A DNA stretch of 64,000 bases, from NCBI RefSeq assembly GCF_900109615.1, contig NZ_FOIX01000001.1:248001-312000 (forward strand). Reading direction: 5' to 3'. Origin of the DNA: Kaistella antarctica. GTDB taxonomy: Bacteria; Bacteroidota; Bacteroidia; Flavobacteriales; Weeksellaceae. Positions 44,480-54,256 of the stretch are shown one piece after another. The position numbers and the translations under genes were made by a program. The notes below the pieces were generated by a model. It did no database searches. It was not told where the DNA came from and was given only the letters and a program-made list of their open reading frames with translations. The first letter of the stretch is position 1, and each line of letters starts with the position of its first letter.

Positions 44480-44911
44480 TTAATCCCAATCAGCAGCCAC
44501 GAATTTCATTTTCTTTCCGGCAGCATTGCTCAACGTAAGATAATGTCCTTCAACTTTATAATTGGTCATGGTTGGGAGCTCTTTCGAGAACGCGGTTTCT
44601 AAGTCCATATTTTTATCGCAATACATCATTGTACTTCCTACATCAGAGAATTTCACTGTTCCGGTAGCACTGAAAATTACTTTGCCAAACATATTGTTAC
44701 AACCCATATTTGCCGAAAATCGATTCGGTGATGTTTGTTGAGTTAAATTTAGTTGAGCTTTGTTAGTCATCATTAACTCTTTAGTAAAATCCTGAAACTC
44801 CACCAACATCCACTCCCGTTTTGTATCTTCCGGGACTTTAATTTGAGTAGCGCAATTTGCTAGAAACAGTAATGTAAATAAAGCTACGAAGGCTGTTATT
44901 ATCTTTTTCAT
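44480..44911 (-). CDS. META domain (HslJ-like) lipoprotein
   Basis: A 143-residue protein with a lipobox (LLFLANCATQ, Cys near residue 20). The META core is visible in RFSANMGCNNMFGKVIF and FSDVGSTMMYC, two Cys that may pair. META/HslJ proteins have been linked to heat stress and antibiotic resistance, but their activity is unknown. It stands alone. Confidence 0.83.
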   Translation of the reverse strand: MKKIITAFVALFTLLFLANCATQIKVPEDTKREWMLVEFQDFTKELMMTNKAQLNLTQQTSPNRFSANMGCNNMFGKVIFSATGTVKFSDVGSTMMYCDKNMDLETAFSKELPTMTNYKVEGHYLTLSNAAGKKMKFVAADWD

Positions 44912-45024
44912 TTTTAAAAATTTCCTTTACCATTGCTATTTGTGTGCCATGTTTTATTATTTTTGATGAGTGAATTTTTTCATTTAAAGGCATTTCAATT
45001 TCACGAAATAATTAAATAAATCAA

Positions 45025-45546
45025 ATGAAAAAGAAAGTAATCTTCGAAACTGAAAGACTTTTTCTGAAATCTGTGAAAATTGAAGATGCACACTTCATTT
45101 TAGAACTTTACAATTCTCCAAAATTTTTACAATTTGTTGGCGACCGAAATATTAAAGTAGTTGAAGATGCCGAAAAACACATCAGAGAGAAATTCCTACC
45201 ACATTACGAAACGCATGGATTTGGAAGTTATATTATTGCTCGGAAATCCGATTCGAAAAAAGTAGGAAATGTAGGAATATCTAAAAGAGATGGTCTGGCC
45301 GCTCCAGATATTGGCTTTTCATTGTTACCAGAATTTGAACGCCAAGGTTACGGCTTCGAGTCTTCTAAAAGATTGCTGGAGGCTGGGTTTCACGAGTTTG
45401 GTTTGGCAAAAATATCGGCGATTACCATTAAAGAAAATATCGGTTCTCAAAAACTGATTGAAAAACTGGGGCTTCAATTTAAATCCATTATCCAGCTGCC
45501 AGACTATCATGAGGAATTGATGTATTATGAAATTGAAAAACCTTAA
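45025..45546 (+). CDS. GNAT family N-acetyltransferase, RimJ-like
   Basis: A 173-residue acetyltransferase of the RimJ/RimL type. ETERLFLKSV opens the fold, ARKSDSKKVGNVGI gives strand 4 and SLLPEFERQGYGFESSKRLL carries the acetyl-CoA-binding loop (Arg/Gln-x-x-Gly-x-Gly/Ala region). AITIKENIGSQKLIEKLG is the C-terminal family signature. The target (protein N-terminus or small molecule) cannot be told. Confidence 0.85.
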   Translation: MKKKVIFETERLFLKSVKIEDAHFILELYNSPKFLQFVGDRNIKVVEDAEKHIREKFLPHYETHGFGSYIIARKSDSKKVGNVGISKRDGLAAPDIGFSLLPEFERQGYGFESSKRLLEAGFHEFGLAKISAITIKENIGSQKLIEKLGLQFKSIIQLPDYHEELMYYEIEKP

Positions 45547-45561
45547 TTTTTGAAATAAAAA

Positions 45562-45587
45562 AAGAACGTTCCAGTAGAAACGTTCTT
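45562..45587. terminator. Bidirectional terminator between the GNAT gene and hemE
   Basis: AAGAACGTT / AACGTTCTT stem with an eight-base loop, with As before and Ts after, between convergent genes. Confidence 0.7.
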
Positions 45588-45607
45588 CATTATATTTAAA
45601 ACTAGTT

Positions 45608-46636
45608 TTAGTTTGGTTTCCAATCTACCACTGCTCTAATAAAAGCTTCGGCATTTTCCAGAGGAATATTGGGTAAAATTCCATGTCCTAGGTTTGCGAT
45701 ATATCGATCTTTTCCAAAACGGTTTATCATCTCGTTTACCATTTTCTTAATCGTCTCCGGTGAAGAATGCAATCTGTTGGGATCAAAATTCCCTTGCAAA
45801 GTCATGGTGTGATTGGTCAATGTTCTCGCCAATTCTGGTTTAATCGTCCAGTCAACGCCTAAAGCAGAAACTTTAGACAAAGTCATTTCTTCCAAGGCAA
45901 ACCAACATCCTTTACCAAAAGCGATCACGTGAGTCAAAGGACTTAACGCTTCGATGATTTGATTGATGTAAGGCCAGGAGAACTCTTGATAATCTTCTGG
46001 AGACAACGCGCCACCCCAAGAATCAAATATCTGCACCGCAGAGACTCCCTTCTCTACTTTTCTTTTTAGATAAGCAATGGTGGTATCTGTAATTTTTTGT
46101 AATAATAAGTGCGCAGCTTCTGGGTTTCTGAAACAGAAACTCTTTGCAATATCCCAGGCTTTCGAACCTTTTCCTTCAATACAGTAGCAAAGAATCGTCC
46201 AGGGTGAACCAGCGAAACCGATCAAGGGAATATCGTTATCTAATTTATGCAACGTCATTTCGATCGCCTCGAAAACATATCCTAAAGTATCATTAACATC
46301 AGGAACAATTACATTTTGTACATCTTCTAAAGTGCGAATCGGTTTTTCTAACCAAGGTCCAATTCCGTCTCTCATTTCGAAATCGATTCCCATGGCTTGA
46401 GGAACAACTAGGATATCTGAGAATAAAATTGCAGCATCCAACGGATATCTGCGAATTGGCATCATGGTAATTTCTGAAGCCAGTTCAGGCGTGCGACATC
46501 TGGTGAAAAAATCATATTCATCACGCATTGCACGAAACTCTGGCAAAAATCTGCCGGCCTGCCTCATCATCCAAACAGGTGGCCGCTCTACGGTTTCACC
46601 TCTTAATGCCTTTAGATATAAATCATTTTTAATCAT
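45608..46636 (-). CDS. hemE: Uroporphyrinogen decarboxylase
   Basis: A 342-residue cytosolic TIM-barrel enzyme that decarboxylates uroporphyrinogen III to coproporphyrinogen III. The signature [18 protein letters not shown] is at residues 18-35, with [12 protein letters not shown] and [12 protein letters not shown] further on. Last gene of the hemA-hemC-hemD-hemE operon on the minus strand, 45 bases after hemD. Confidence 0.94.
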   Translation of the reverse strand: MIKNDLYLKALRGETVERPPVWMMRQAGRFLPEFRAMRDEYDFFTRCRTPELASEITMMPIRRYPLDAAILFSDILVVPQAMGIDFEMRDGIGPWLEKPIRTLEDVQNVIVPDVNDTLGYVFEAIEMTLHKLDNDIPLIGFAGSPWTILCYCIEGKGSKAWDIAKSFCFRNPEAAHLLLQKITDTTIAYLKRKVEKGVSAVQIFDSWGGALSPEDYQEFSWPYINQIIEALSPLTHVIAFGKGCWFALEEMTLSKVSALGVDWTIKPELARTLTNHTMTLQGNFDPNRLHSSPETIKKMVNEMINRFGKDRYIANLGHGILPNIPLENAEAFIRAVVDWKPN

Positions 46637-46681
46637 ATTCTTTTTAAATTAAAACCGGGAATTGTGGTTCCACATTTTATA

Positions 46682-47362
46682 TTAATCTTTTTTTTCTTCT
46701 TGCTTAACGAGTAACAGCAAAGCATTTAAATCATTGTCTTTACCCGTAAATATTTTCTGCGACGTATGCTTACTTATTTCTAAACTGGTAGTTTCACCAA
46801 TAGAAAAAATATATTTGAAATCCAGCGGATTATTTTGCACGAAACTGCGCACACCACTTGGTGAGAAAAAAGCAATCGCGTCATGCTTTGTTTCTAGTTT
46901 TGGATAAATAAGTTCGGTGTCGTAAACAACGACCTTACGATAACCGATATTTTGCAAGGGTAACTTTTTTTGAAGAATATCCATGGCTAGATTTCCACAA
47001 AAATGCACGAAACTTTCTTTCGCACAATTTTCAATAATGAATTCTGAAAGTTCTTTTGCGTTCTTTTTCGTCTTAAAAACACCAAAACCATATTTTCGAA
47101 GATGTAATTTGGTTTTTTTACCGACGCAGTAAATTTTACTGTAATTTTTTTCGGCGAAGTTTTCATTGGCCTTAAAACCGTTTTTAAAAAACGACTCTAC
47201 TCCATTTACGCTGGTAAAAATTAAAGATTTTCGCTCTAAGGGAAACGGCGCTACCGTCTTAAGATTGATTTTTATAACTTCTAAGAAGTGAGTTGAAAAT
47301 TCTGTCCCTAGAATTTTAGAAACTTCTTTGTCGTCTAACTTTTTTGTAAACAGAATATCCAT
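46682..47362 (-). CDS. hemD: Uroporphyrinogen-III synthase
   Basis: A 226-residue, weakly conserved enzyme that cyclises hydroxymethylbilane to uroporphyrinogen III. The family segments IFTSVNGVESF, IYCVGKKTKLHL and AIAFFSPSGVRSFVQ are visible, in two lobes. The call is strengthened by the position between hemC and hemE. Confidence 0.87.
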   Translation of the reverse strand: MDILFTKKLDDKEVSKILGTEFSTHFLEVIKINLKTVAPFPLERKSLIFTSVNGVESFFKNGFKANENFAEKNYSKIYCVGKKTKLHLRKYGFGVFKTKKNAKELSEFIIENCAKESFVHFCGNLAMDILQKKLPLQNIGYRKVVVYDTELIYPKLETKHDAIAFFSPSGVRSFVQNNPLDFKYIFSIGETTSLEISKHTSQKIFTGKDNDLNALLLLVKQEEKKD

Positions 47363-47410
47363 TAAAAATAAATTATCAATAATTTCTATTATTTAATATG
47401 AGTGCGAAGT

Positions 47411-48325
47411 TTATTGAAGATGTAATTTAATTTCTTGCATCAAAGTTCTTCCGCCGTCTTCTAAAACTTTTTGTCCTAAGATTTCTCCAAAATTATCTTG
47501 GTCATTCCAAGTGAATATTTCATCAATTTCGATGGATTGTTTACCATCAAGCGAACATAATCTCCCTATAAATCGTACTTCATCTTTTTCATTAATTTCT
47601 GCGAAAGCACCAATTGGCGCCGTACAACCTCCTTCTAACGTTCGCAGGAAATTTCTTTCAATGTCAATACAAATTCTGGTTTCACGATGATCAACGTCTT
47701 TGAAATATTCTTTGATATCTGCATCATCAGCTCTTGCAGTTACAGCAACTACGCCTTGCGCTGGAGCAGAAATCATGATCGGAAGAAACTCATATTCAAT
47801 TGATAAGCTCATTCTTTCAATTGCTGCCAAAGAAAACAAAGTAGCATCAAATTCTTGATCTTCTAATTTTTGGAGGCGCGTTTGCACATTTCCTCGGATA
47901 TCAAAAAATTCAGTTTCCGGATAATGCTTTGCCCAGAAAGCTCGTCGTCTTAAACTGCTAGTCGCAATTTTTAACTCGTGCAATTCCTTATTTTTGGAAG
48001 TCGATTTTCTTACCAATACATCTTGTGGATAATCACGCTTTAAAACTGCGATAATCTCTAAATTTTCTGGAAGTTGCGTAGGAATATCTTTCAAAGAATG
48101 AACGGCAATATCTACTTCTTTATGCAGTAAAGCGATGTCTAAATCTTTGGTAAAAATACCAGTGATTCCCATCGTATAAAGCGGTTGAGTCAGATTTTTG
48201 TCTCCTGATGATATGATAGGAGTGATATCTGTTTTGTAATTATTGTTTTGCAAATTTCTGGCAACTTCCCGTGCCTGCCATAAAGCGAGCGGCGAGTTTC
48301 GGGTGCCTATTTTAATGCTTCTCAT
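47411..48325 (-). CDS. hemC: Hydroxymethylbilane synthase (porphobilinogen deaminase)
   Basis: A 304-residue enzyme that joins four porphobilinogens. IGTRNSPLALWQ opens the fold, HSLKDIPTQLP and SSLRRRAF are the substrate-binding parts, and EGGCTAPIGAFA holds the Cys that binds the dipyrromethane cofactor. It overlaps hemA by 14 bases, so the two are translationally coupled. Confidence 0.95.
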   Translation of the reverse strand: MRSIKIGTRNSPLALWQAREVARNLQNNNYKTDITPIISSGDKNLTQPLYTMGITGIFTKDLDIALLHKEVDIAVHSLKDIPTQLPENLEIIAVLKRDYPQDVLVRKSTSKNKELHELKIATSSLRRRAFWAKHYPETEFFDIRGNVQTRLQKLEDQEFDATLFSLAAIERMSLSIEYEFLPIMISAPAQGVVAVTARADDADIKEYFKDVDHRETRICIDIERNFLRTLEGGCTAPIGAFAEINEKDEVRFIGRLCSLDGKQSIEIDEIFTWNDQDNFGEILGQKVLEDGGRTLMQEIKLHLQ

Positions 48326-49586
48326 TGAACTCTTTATTTGGTTGTTCTACTAAAATCTCGTGCATTAATTTACTAATTTCTTCAGCTTTCCAAGGATTAT
48401 CAATAATAAACTTGGCGAAACGATTTGTAATTTTCTGAATCATTTTGTCAGAAAGTTGCATATCATCAACCTCGACATATTGATGCTTCTTGTGAATTTT
48501 ATGCATTTCATTTCGCTCCATATTCTTCAATATTGCTTTGAAATGATGAATATTTGGAGCCAATTTTCTTTTCTTTTCCCAGTCTAAGAAATCCCTCGTC
48601 ATCTCCTTGATAATTATTTCAGCTTTAGGAATTTCCTTTTGACGTTGCACCATCGTCTCATTGATGTGAAGAGATAACTGATCCACATCGACCAAACTTA
48701 CATTTTCATTATCGGTAATATCTTTTTCCACATTATTTGGAATCGAAAGATCGATCACCAACGTTTCTTTTCCATTGGGGAAATGAGATTTATTAATAAT
48801 GGGATGCTGAGCGCCAGTCGCGACAATCAAAATATCTGTTTTGCCCAACTCATCTTGAAAACTGTCAAATTCTATGTAAGGAATTTTATATTTTTCAGCG
48901 ATTTTTTCAGCTTTATCAGAAGAGCGGTTGGCTATTTTAACTCTTGGCTTGTACACATGCTTTACTAAATTTTCCACGGTATTCTGACCAATCTCTCCTA
49001 CTCCAAGAAGCAGAATGTTTTTGTCGGAAATTTGGGTTTGATTTTTTAGAATATAGTGAACAGCAGCGTAAGAAACTGAGGCTGCACCGTTGGATATCCC
49101 AGTTTCGTTCTTAATTCTTTTGGAAATTTGAATGGCTGAATTAATGGCCCTTTCCATAAAAGGATTCGAATATTTTTTTTCTTTTCTAAAACGATGGTAA
49201 GCATTTTTAATTTGTCCGATTATTTCAAAATCACCAATGATCTGACTCTCTAATCCAGCAGCCACCCGAAAAAGATGATTAAGTGCTTCTTCTCGTTTTA
49301 GAATATGAACATATTGCATAAAATCTGTCAAACTTACGCCGACAATTTTGCAATATAATTCGGCAATCAAAAGATAATTTTGAGTGGTGGTATAAATTTC
49401 GGTTCTGTTGCAAGTGGAAACCACGAAAGCATCACCCAAATTCATATCATGAATTTCGTTCACAAAATATTTTACATTGTCATCAAAAAAAGCAAATTTG
49501 CCCCGAATTTCCGCATCGGCTTTTTCAAAACTGACGCTGAGAACGGCGAAATTAGCGGTTTGATGAATGTTAGTATCCTTAATCAT
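48312..49586 (-). CDS. hemA: Glutamyl-tRNA reductase
   Basis: A 424-residue NADPH enzyme, the first step of C5-pathway haem synthesis. VVSTCNRTEIYTT holds the catalytic Cys, followed by LFRVAAGLESQIIGDFEI and the Rossmann loop LLLGVGEIGQ, then the dimerisation domain. First gene of hemA-hemC-hemD-hemE, with a -7 box just before it. The presence of HemA, not ALA synthase, shows the C5 route. Confidence 0.94.
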   Translation of the reverse strand: MIKDTNIHQTANFAVLSVSFEKADAEIRGKFAFFDDNVKYFVNEIHDMNLGDAFVVSTCNRTEIYTTTQNYLLIAELYCKIVGVSLTDFMQYVHILKREEALNHLFRVAAGLESQIIGDFEIIGQIKNAYHRFRKEKKYSNPFMERAINSAIQISKRIKNETGISNGAASVSYAAVHYILKNQTQISDKNILLLGVGEIGQNTVENLVKHVYKPRVKIANRSSDKAEKIAEKYKIPYIEFDSFQDELGKTDILIVATGAQHPIINKSHFPNGKETLVIDLSIPNNVEKDITDNENVSLVDVDQLSLHINETMVQRQKEIPKAEIIIKEMTRDFLDWEKKRKLAPNIHHFKAILKNMERNEMHKIHKKHQYVEVDDMQLSDKMIQKITNRFAKFIIDNPWKAEEISKLMHEILVEQPNKEFNEKH

Positions 49587-49596
49587 AGAGCAATCG

Positions 49597-49604
49597 CAAA
49601 TTTA
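49597..49604 (-). promoter_or_regulatory. -7 box of the hem operon
   Basis: On the minus strand TAAATTTG, ten bases before the hemA ATG. Confidence 0.4.
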
Positions 49605-49785
49605 AGGTTTTAAATTGAATTGGTAAAGGATCTAAAATATGAAGATTATCACCAAAATCAATGATTCACAGTTATTAACTACTAAAATTTTGTTAAGAGT
49701 GAAATATTTTGATAATTAAAAAGTTATCATAGAACAGCCGTGAAATTTTATCAAAATTTTAACCAAAATTAGCAGCAATCTAATT

Positions 49786-49802
49786 TTTAGAACGGTTCTA
49801 AA
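49786..49802. promoter_or_regulatory. 17-base perfect palindrome before mreB
   Basis: TTTAGAACGGTTCTAAA, perfectly symmetric around one G, ends four bases before the -7 box. It is well placed to be an operator for the elongation operon. Confidence 0.55.
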
Positions 49803-49806
49803 TTTA

Positions 49807-49814
49807 TATCTTTG
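49807..49814 (+). promoter_or_regulatory. -7 box of the mreB operon
   Basis: TATCTTTG fits TAnnTTTG, 24 bases before the mreB ATG. Confidence 0.5.
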
Positions 49815-49838
49815 TACACTTAAAAAAATTAGGACAAA

Positions 49839-50864
49839 ATGGGGTTATTTGATATGTTTACGCAAGATATTGCGATTGACTTAGGAACGGCGAACACACT
49901 TATTATACACAACAATAAAATTGTAGTTGATCAGCCATCTATTGTGGCGATTGAGCGCTCAAGTGGAAAACCAATTGCTGTTGGAGAGAAGGCAAAACAT
50001 ATGCAGGGTAAAACCCATGAAGATATAAAAACGATCAGACCTTTGAAAGATGGCGTAATCGCTGATTTTCACGCGTCTGAGCATATGATTAAAGAGTTCA
50101 TTAAGCAAATTCCTGGTATTAAAGGAAAGTTTTTTCAGCCAACGCTGAAAATTGTAATTTGTATTCCATCTGGCATTACTGAAGTTGAAAAGAGAGCGGT
50201 AAGAGATTCTGCCCAAAAAGTAAACGCGAAAGAAGTTCGTTTGATTTATGAACCAATGGCTGCAGCGATCGGTGTCGGAATTGATGTACAAAAACCAGAA
50301 GGCAACATGATCATCGACATAGGCGGTGGTACTACAGAAATTGCGGTGGTTGCCCTTGGAGGAATCGTTTGCGACAAATCTGTAAAAATTGCTGGTGATG
50401 TATTTACCAATGATATCGCTTATTATCTAAGAACGCATCACAATTTATATATTGGGGAAAGAACTGCGGAGAGAGTGAAAATAGAAGCTGGTTCAGCTGT
50501 TGAAGATCTTGACGTGGATATTGAAGATATTCCAGTTCAAGGGCGTGATTTAATTACGGGTAAGCCAAAAGAAATTATGGTAAACTACAAAGAAATCGCC
50601 CGAGCTTTGGATAAATCAATTATCAGAATTGAAGATGCCGTAATGGAAACCCTTTCATTAACTCCACCAGAATTAGCTGCTGATATTTACAAAACAGGAA
50701 TTTATCTTGCTGGTGGTGGCGCATTATTAAGAGGACTTGCAGATCGTCTTCACAAAAAAACTGGTCTACCGGTTTTCGTAGCTGAAGATCCATTAAGAGC
50801 CGTAGTTCGTGGAACGGGAATCGCTCTAAAAAACATGGATAAATTCAACTTCTTAATTAGATAA
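49839..50864 (+). CDS. mreB: Rod-shape-determining actin MreB
   Basis: A 341-residue bacterial actin that organises the elongasome under the membrane. IAIDLGTANTLIIH is the phosphate-1 loop, IDIGGGTTEIAVV phosphate-2, and YLAGGGALLRGLA the adenosine site. The N-terminal MGLFDMF is an amphipathic membrane-binding stretch. First gene of mreB-mreC-mreD-mrdA-rodA. Confidence 0.95.
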   Translation: MGLFDMFTQDIAIDLGTANTLIIHNNKIVVDQPSIVAIERSSGKPIAVGEKAKHMQGKTHEDIKTIRPLKDGVIADFHASEHMIKEFIKQIPGIKGKFFQPTLKIVICIPSGITEVEKRAVRDSAQKVNAKEVRLIYEPMAAAIGVGIDVQKPEGNMIIDIGGGTTEIAVVALGGIVCDKSVKIAGDVFTNDIAYYLRTHHNLYIGERTAERVKIEAGSAVEDLDVDIEDIPVQGRDLITGKPKEIMVNYKEIARALDKSIIRIEDAVMETLSLTPPELAADIYKTGIYLAGGGALLRGLADRLHKKTGLPVFVAEDPLRAVVRGTGIALKNMDKFNFLIR

Positions 50865-50889
50865 TTATAATTTTTTACGAAATTAAAGA

Positions 50890-51741
50890 ATGGGATTTTT
50901 GCTGAGATTATTTTCGAAGAACAGTTTATTTGTCTTCTTTATATTTCTGCAACTCATAGCTATCGTATTGATTTTCAGCAGAAACTCAATGCAACAGTCA
51001 TGGATTGCGGGACAATCTGCGGCATTCAACTCGTGGGTTTCTGGGTATATTGACGAAGGAACATCTTACTTAAAATTGAAGCAAACCAATGATCAATTGG
51101 TAGCTCAAAACAAAAGTTTGATGTTGCAACTTTACGGCAAAGAATCTGCAACAAATCCCGAATTTAGAAAGGTTCACGATACCATAGGAGGCGGCCAAAT
51201 TTACACTTTTGTCGATGGTGACTTGGTTTTCAATAGCATCAACAGAAAAGATAATTACTTTACGATTAACCGCGGAAAGAGAGATGGCGTTATGCCAAAG
51301 ATGGGCGTGATGGCACCAGGCGGAATTGCAGGAATTGTCATCAACACCACCGATTCTTATTCGTTGGTACAGTCCATTTTAAGTTTAAATAAAATTAAAA
51401 TTAATGCCTCGTTGAAAAAGTCCGGCTATTTCGGAACCTTAACCTGGCGAGGTGACGATTCCAGATTGATGCATTTATCTGATGTCCCGAAATACGTTCC
51501 CTTACAAATTGGTGACACGATAGTTACCGATGGAAAATCAGCTATTTTCCCTCAAGGAATTATGATTGGTAAAGTTGCCGGTTACGAAGTAGACAGCAAA
51601 ACAGGCTTTTGGGATATCTCTGTAGAACTGAGCGAGAAAATGGGGAACTTGAGTAAAATATACGTCGTGAAAAACCTTAGAAAAGCAGAGGTTCGCAAAA
51701 TTGAAGATACTTTGCAAGCGACCATCAAAAGAGAGAAATGA
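50890..51741 (+). CDS. mreC: Rod-shape-determining protein MreC
   Basis: A 283-residue protein with one N-terminal membrane segment (about 12-28), a short coiled coil (about 60-80) and a periplasmic beta-rich domain (YFTINRGKRDGVMPKMGV, then GTLTWRGDDSR and DTIVTDGKSAIFPQGIMIG). It links MreB to the penicillin-binding protein. Ends in an ATGA overlap with mreD. Confidence 0.9.
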   Translation: MGFLLRLFSKNSLFVFFIFLQLIAIVLIFSRNSMQQSWIAGQSAAFNSWVSGYIDEGTSYLKLKQTNDQLVAQNKSLMLQLYGKESATNPEFRKVHDTIGGGQIYTFVDGDLVFNSINRKDNYFTINRGKRDGVMPKMGVMAPGGIAGIVINTTDSYSLVQSILSLNKIKINASLKKSGYFGTLTWRGDDSRLMHLSDVPKYVPLQIGDTIVTDGKSAIFPQGIMIGKVAGYEVDSKTGFWDISVELSEKMGNLSKIYVVKNLRKAEVRKIEDTLQATIKREK

Positions 51742-52244
51742 TAAGTAGAACCCTTTTTACAGATATTCTGATTATTGTTTTGCTTATTGCATTGCAAATT
51801 TTTGTGTTGAATAGAATTACGCTTTTCGGAAAATACACTCCAGTTCTATATCCGGTTTTTGTGATGTTTTATCCCTTCTTCAGAAATAAATATCAATTCC
51901 TGGCTTTAAGCTTTATCTTAGGATTAGGAATTGACGCCTTTCTTTATACTTGGGGGATTAATGCCTTCGCAACTGTTACAATCGCTTATTTTAGAACGGT
52001 GATTTTTAGAACTTCCACAGATACTTCTACGGATTTCTTCTCGTTCCAATCTTTGCAATGGACACAATTTTTGCTCTTTATTTTTGTGAGTATATTCCTT
52101 CATCAAGTGCTGGTGCAATATCTCGAAATCTTTAAATTCAGTAAGTTCTTCGATATATTTTTGAATGTTTTGGCAACCAGTGCCATTTCGTTTATCTTTA
52201 TTTTTATTTACGCTTTGGCATTTAAAATCAAACAAAAAGTTTGA
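51738..52244 (+). CDS. mreD: Rod-shape-determining protein MreD
   Basis: A 168-residue membrane protein with about five hydrophobic segments. It is poorly conserved, but position between mreC and mrdA and the FVLNRITLFGKYTPVLYPVFV start fit. Translationally coupled on both sides (ATGA with mreC, TTGA with mrdA). Confidence 0.85.
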   Translation: MISRTLFTDILIIVLLIALQIFVLNRITLFGKYTPVLYPVFVMFYPFFRNKYQFLALSFILGLGIDAFLYTWGINAFATVTIAYFRTVIFRTSTDTSTDFFSFQSLQWTQFLLFIFVSIFLHQVLVQYLEIFKFSKFFDIFLNVLATSAISFIFIFIYALAFKIKQKV

Positions 52245-54256
52245 AACCACAATTTTTAAAAATTACCATTCTTCTATCTGTTATTGCTATTATTTTCATA
52301 GCACGGCTTGCCTATTTGCAGCTGTTAACAGATCGCTATGCCTTGAACGCGGCCAACACTTCAATTAAAACTGAATACATCATTCCGCAACGTGGAGTTA
52401 TATTCGATCGAAATGGCAAAATCATGGTGGGAAATCAACCAGCTTACGAAATTTCTTTCACCGAAGCTTTAATGAAGCCTGATTTCGACACCTTAGAATT
52501 TTGCAATTTGGTTAGGATTAGTCCTACAGATTTCATTAAAACCATTAAATCTATTAAAAGCGAAAAATACTATTCGAAACTGACTCCAATGACTTTTATG
52601 AAAAATATGAGTCGAGAGGAAATTGCAAGAATTCAAGAAATCATTTTTAAATATCCAGCTTTTAGTATCGTTTCGCGACCTCAAAGACAATATGAAGTTT
52701 CTACTTCCGGAAATCTCTTAGGTTACACCAATGAAGTCAACGAAAGGGAGTTAAAAAAGGATTCTATCTATTATCTTCCAGGGGATTTCATCGGTAAAAC
52801 AGGAATTGAAAAGTCTTACGAAAATGACCTTCGCGGTACCAAAGGAATTCAATACATTCAAAAAGATATTCGCTTACGAAGTATTGGCTCCTACAAAGAT
52901 GGCGCCTTAGACAAAGATGTTATTACGGGGAAAGATATCACGCTGACTATTGATTACGATCTACAACGCATGGCAGAAGAGATGTTGGTCAATAAACAAG
53001 GCGCAATTGTCGCGATTGACCCTACAAACGGTGAAATTTTAGCCTTAGCCACCGGTCCAGATATTGATCCCAATCTTTTCTCAGGTCCCCAAAAAACCAA
53101 AAATCTTTATCGCTTACAAATGGATACGGTTTATAACAATCGTCCAACATTTGACCGATCATTACAGGCTGCTTATCCACCCGGTTCTACCTTTAAATTA
53201 TTGACTGCAGCAGCTGCAATGCAAATGGGAGTAATGGATGAAAATACAATTTTTCCTTGTGGTGGAGGTTTTAATTATCGCGGCCTAAGAGTTAAAGGAC
53301 ATGGTGGTGCGGATCCACTAATACCAGCAATTCAGAGTTCAAGTAACTGCTATTTTTCTTACGCTTTTATCGCCATCATGAACAAATATCCTGGCGATCC
53401 GACCCGGGGAGTGAATGAATGGAAAAAAATTATGAGCAGTTTCGGCGTGGGAGAATTTCTTAACAATGACTTAGCAGTCGGTTCAAAAGGCAGAATCCCA
53501 ACCGGTGAATTTTATGAAAAGAGAAGTGGTGGTAAAAAAGATTGGACTTCTGCTTACACCATGAACGGTTCTATCTTTAATGGAATGGGACAAGGAGATG
53601 TTTTGCTAACGCCCTTGCAAATGGCGAATTCTACCGCAGCGATTGTAAATAAAGGTTGGTATTTTACTCCACATATCGTAAAGTCGATTGATGGAAAACC
53701 AAATCCTGACCCTCGATTTAGGGTGAAACATAAAACAATGGTAGATCCCAAACATTTCGATGCGATCATTAAAGGAATGGAAGCGGTAGTTCTACGCGGA
53801 ACGGCTCGTGGGTTAAAATCAAATGATTTTACCATGCTGGCAAAAACTGGAACGGCCCAAGTTCCACAAGGAAAAGATAATTCGATATTCGTTTTGGCAG
53901 CGCCCGCAGATAATCCTAAAATCGTGGTTGCGGCCGTTATGGAACATGCTGGTTTCGGATCAACCTGGGCAGGACCAGCAGCAGTGGTGATTGCAGAAAG
54001 ATATTTAACAGGAGATTTAAAACGCGAGCAACTTTATAATAAATTGGTCAACGCGAGCTTTATGCCTGAGTACCAAAGACAGTGGGTCGTTGAACTGAAG
54101 AGAAAAGGTCTTTATAAGGAACCCAGCAAGGATTCTGTTTATTTGAATAAAATTCAGAATGAATTAAGAACAGCGACCAACGCGAATCAAAAAGGAAAAC
54201 TGCTTTATAAGAGAGATTCTATTTTACAGAAATTAAAAAACGGCGCGAAAAGATGA
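52241..54256 (+). CDS. mrdA: Penicillin-binding protein 2 (transpeptidase, elongation)
   Basis: A 671-residue class B PBP: N-terminal membrane segment (ITILLSVIAIIFIARLAYL), dimerisation domain, then the transpeptidase domain with S-x-x-K (STFK in YPPGSTFKLL), S-x-N (SSSNCYF region) and K-T-G (AKTGTAQVP). The start is a TTG at 52241 that overlaps the mreD stop (TTGA). The frame has a stop six codons earlier and no nearby ATG, so this start is forced. It cross-links side-wall peptidoglycan with RodA. Confidence 0.92.
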   Translation: MKPQFLKITILLSVIAIIFIARLAYLQLLTDRYALNAANTSIKTEYIIPQRGVIFDRNGKIMVGNQPAYEISFTEALMKPDFDTLEFCNLVRISPTDFIKTIKSIKSEKYYSKLTPMTFMKNMSREEIARIQEIIFKYPAFSIVSRPQRQYEVSTSGNLLGYTNEVNERELKKDSIYYLPGDFIGKTGIEKSYENDLRGTKGIQYIQKDIRLRSIGSYKDGALDKDVITGKDITLTIDYDLQRMAEEMLVNKQGAIVAIDPTNGEILALATGPDIDPNLFSGPQKTKNLYRLQMDTVYNNRPTFDRSLQAAYPPGSTFKLLTAAAAMQMGVMDENTIFPCGGGFNYRGLRVKGHGGADPLIPAIQSSSNCYFSYAFIAIMNKYPGDPTRGVNEWKKIMSSFGVGEFLNNDLAVGSKGRIPTGEFYEKRSGGKKDWTSAYTMNGSIFNGMGQGDVLLTPLQMANSTAAIVNKGWYFTPHIVKSIDGKPNPDPRFRVKHKTMVDPKHFDAIIKGMEAVVLRGTARGLKSNDFTMLAKTGTAQVPQGKDNSIFVLAAPADNPKIVVAAVMEHAGFGSTWAGPAAVVIAERYLTGDLKREQLYNKLVNASFMPEYQRQWVVELKRKGLYKEPSKDSVYLNKIQNELRTATNANQKGKLLYKRDSILQKLKNGAKR

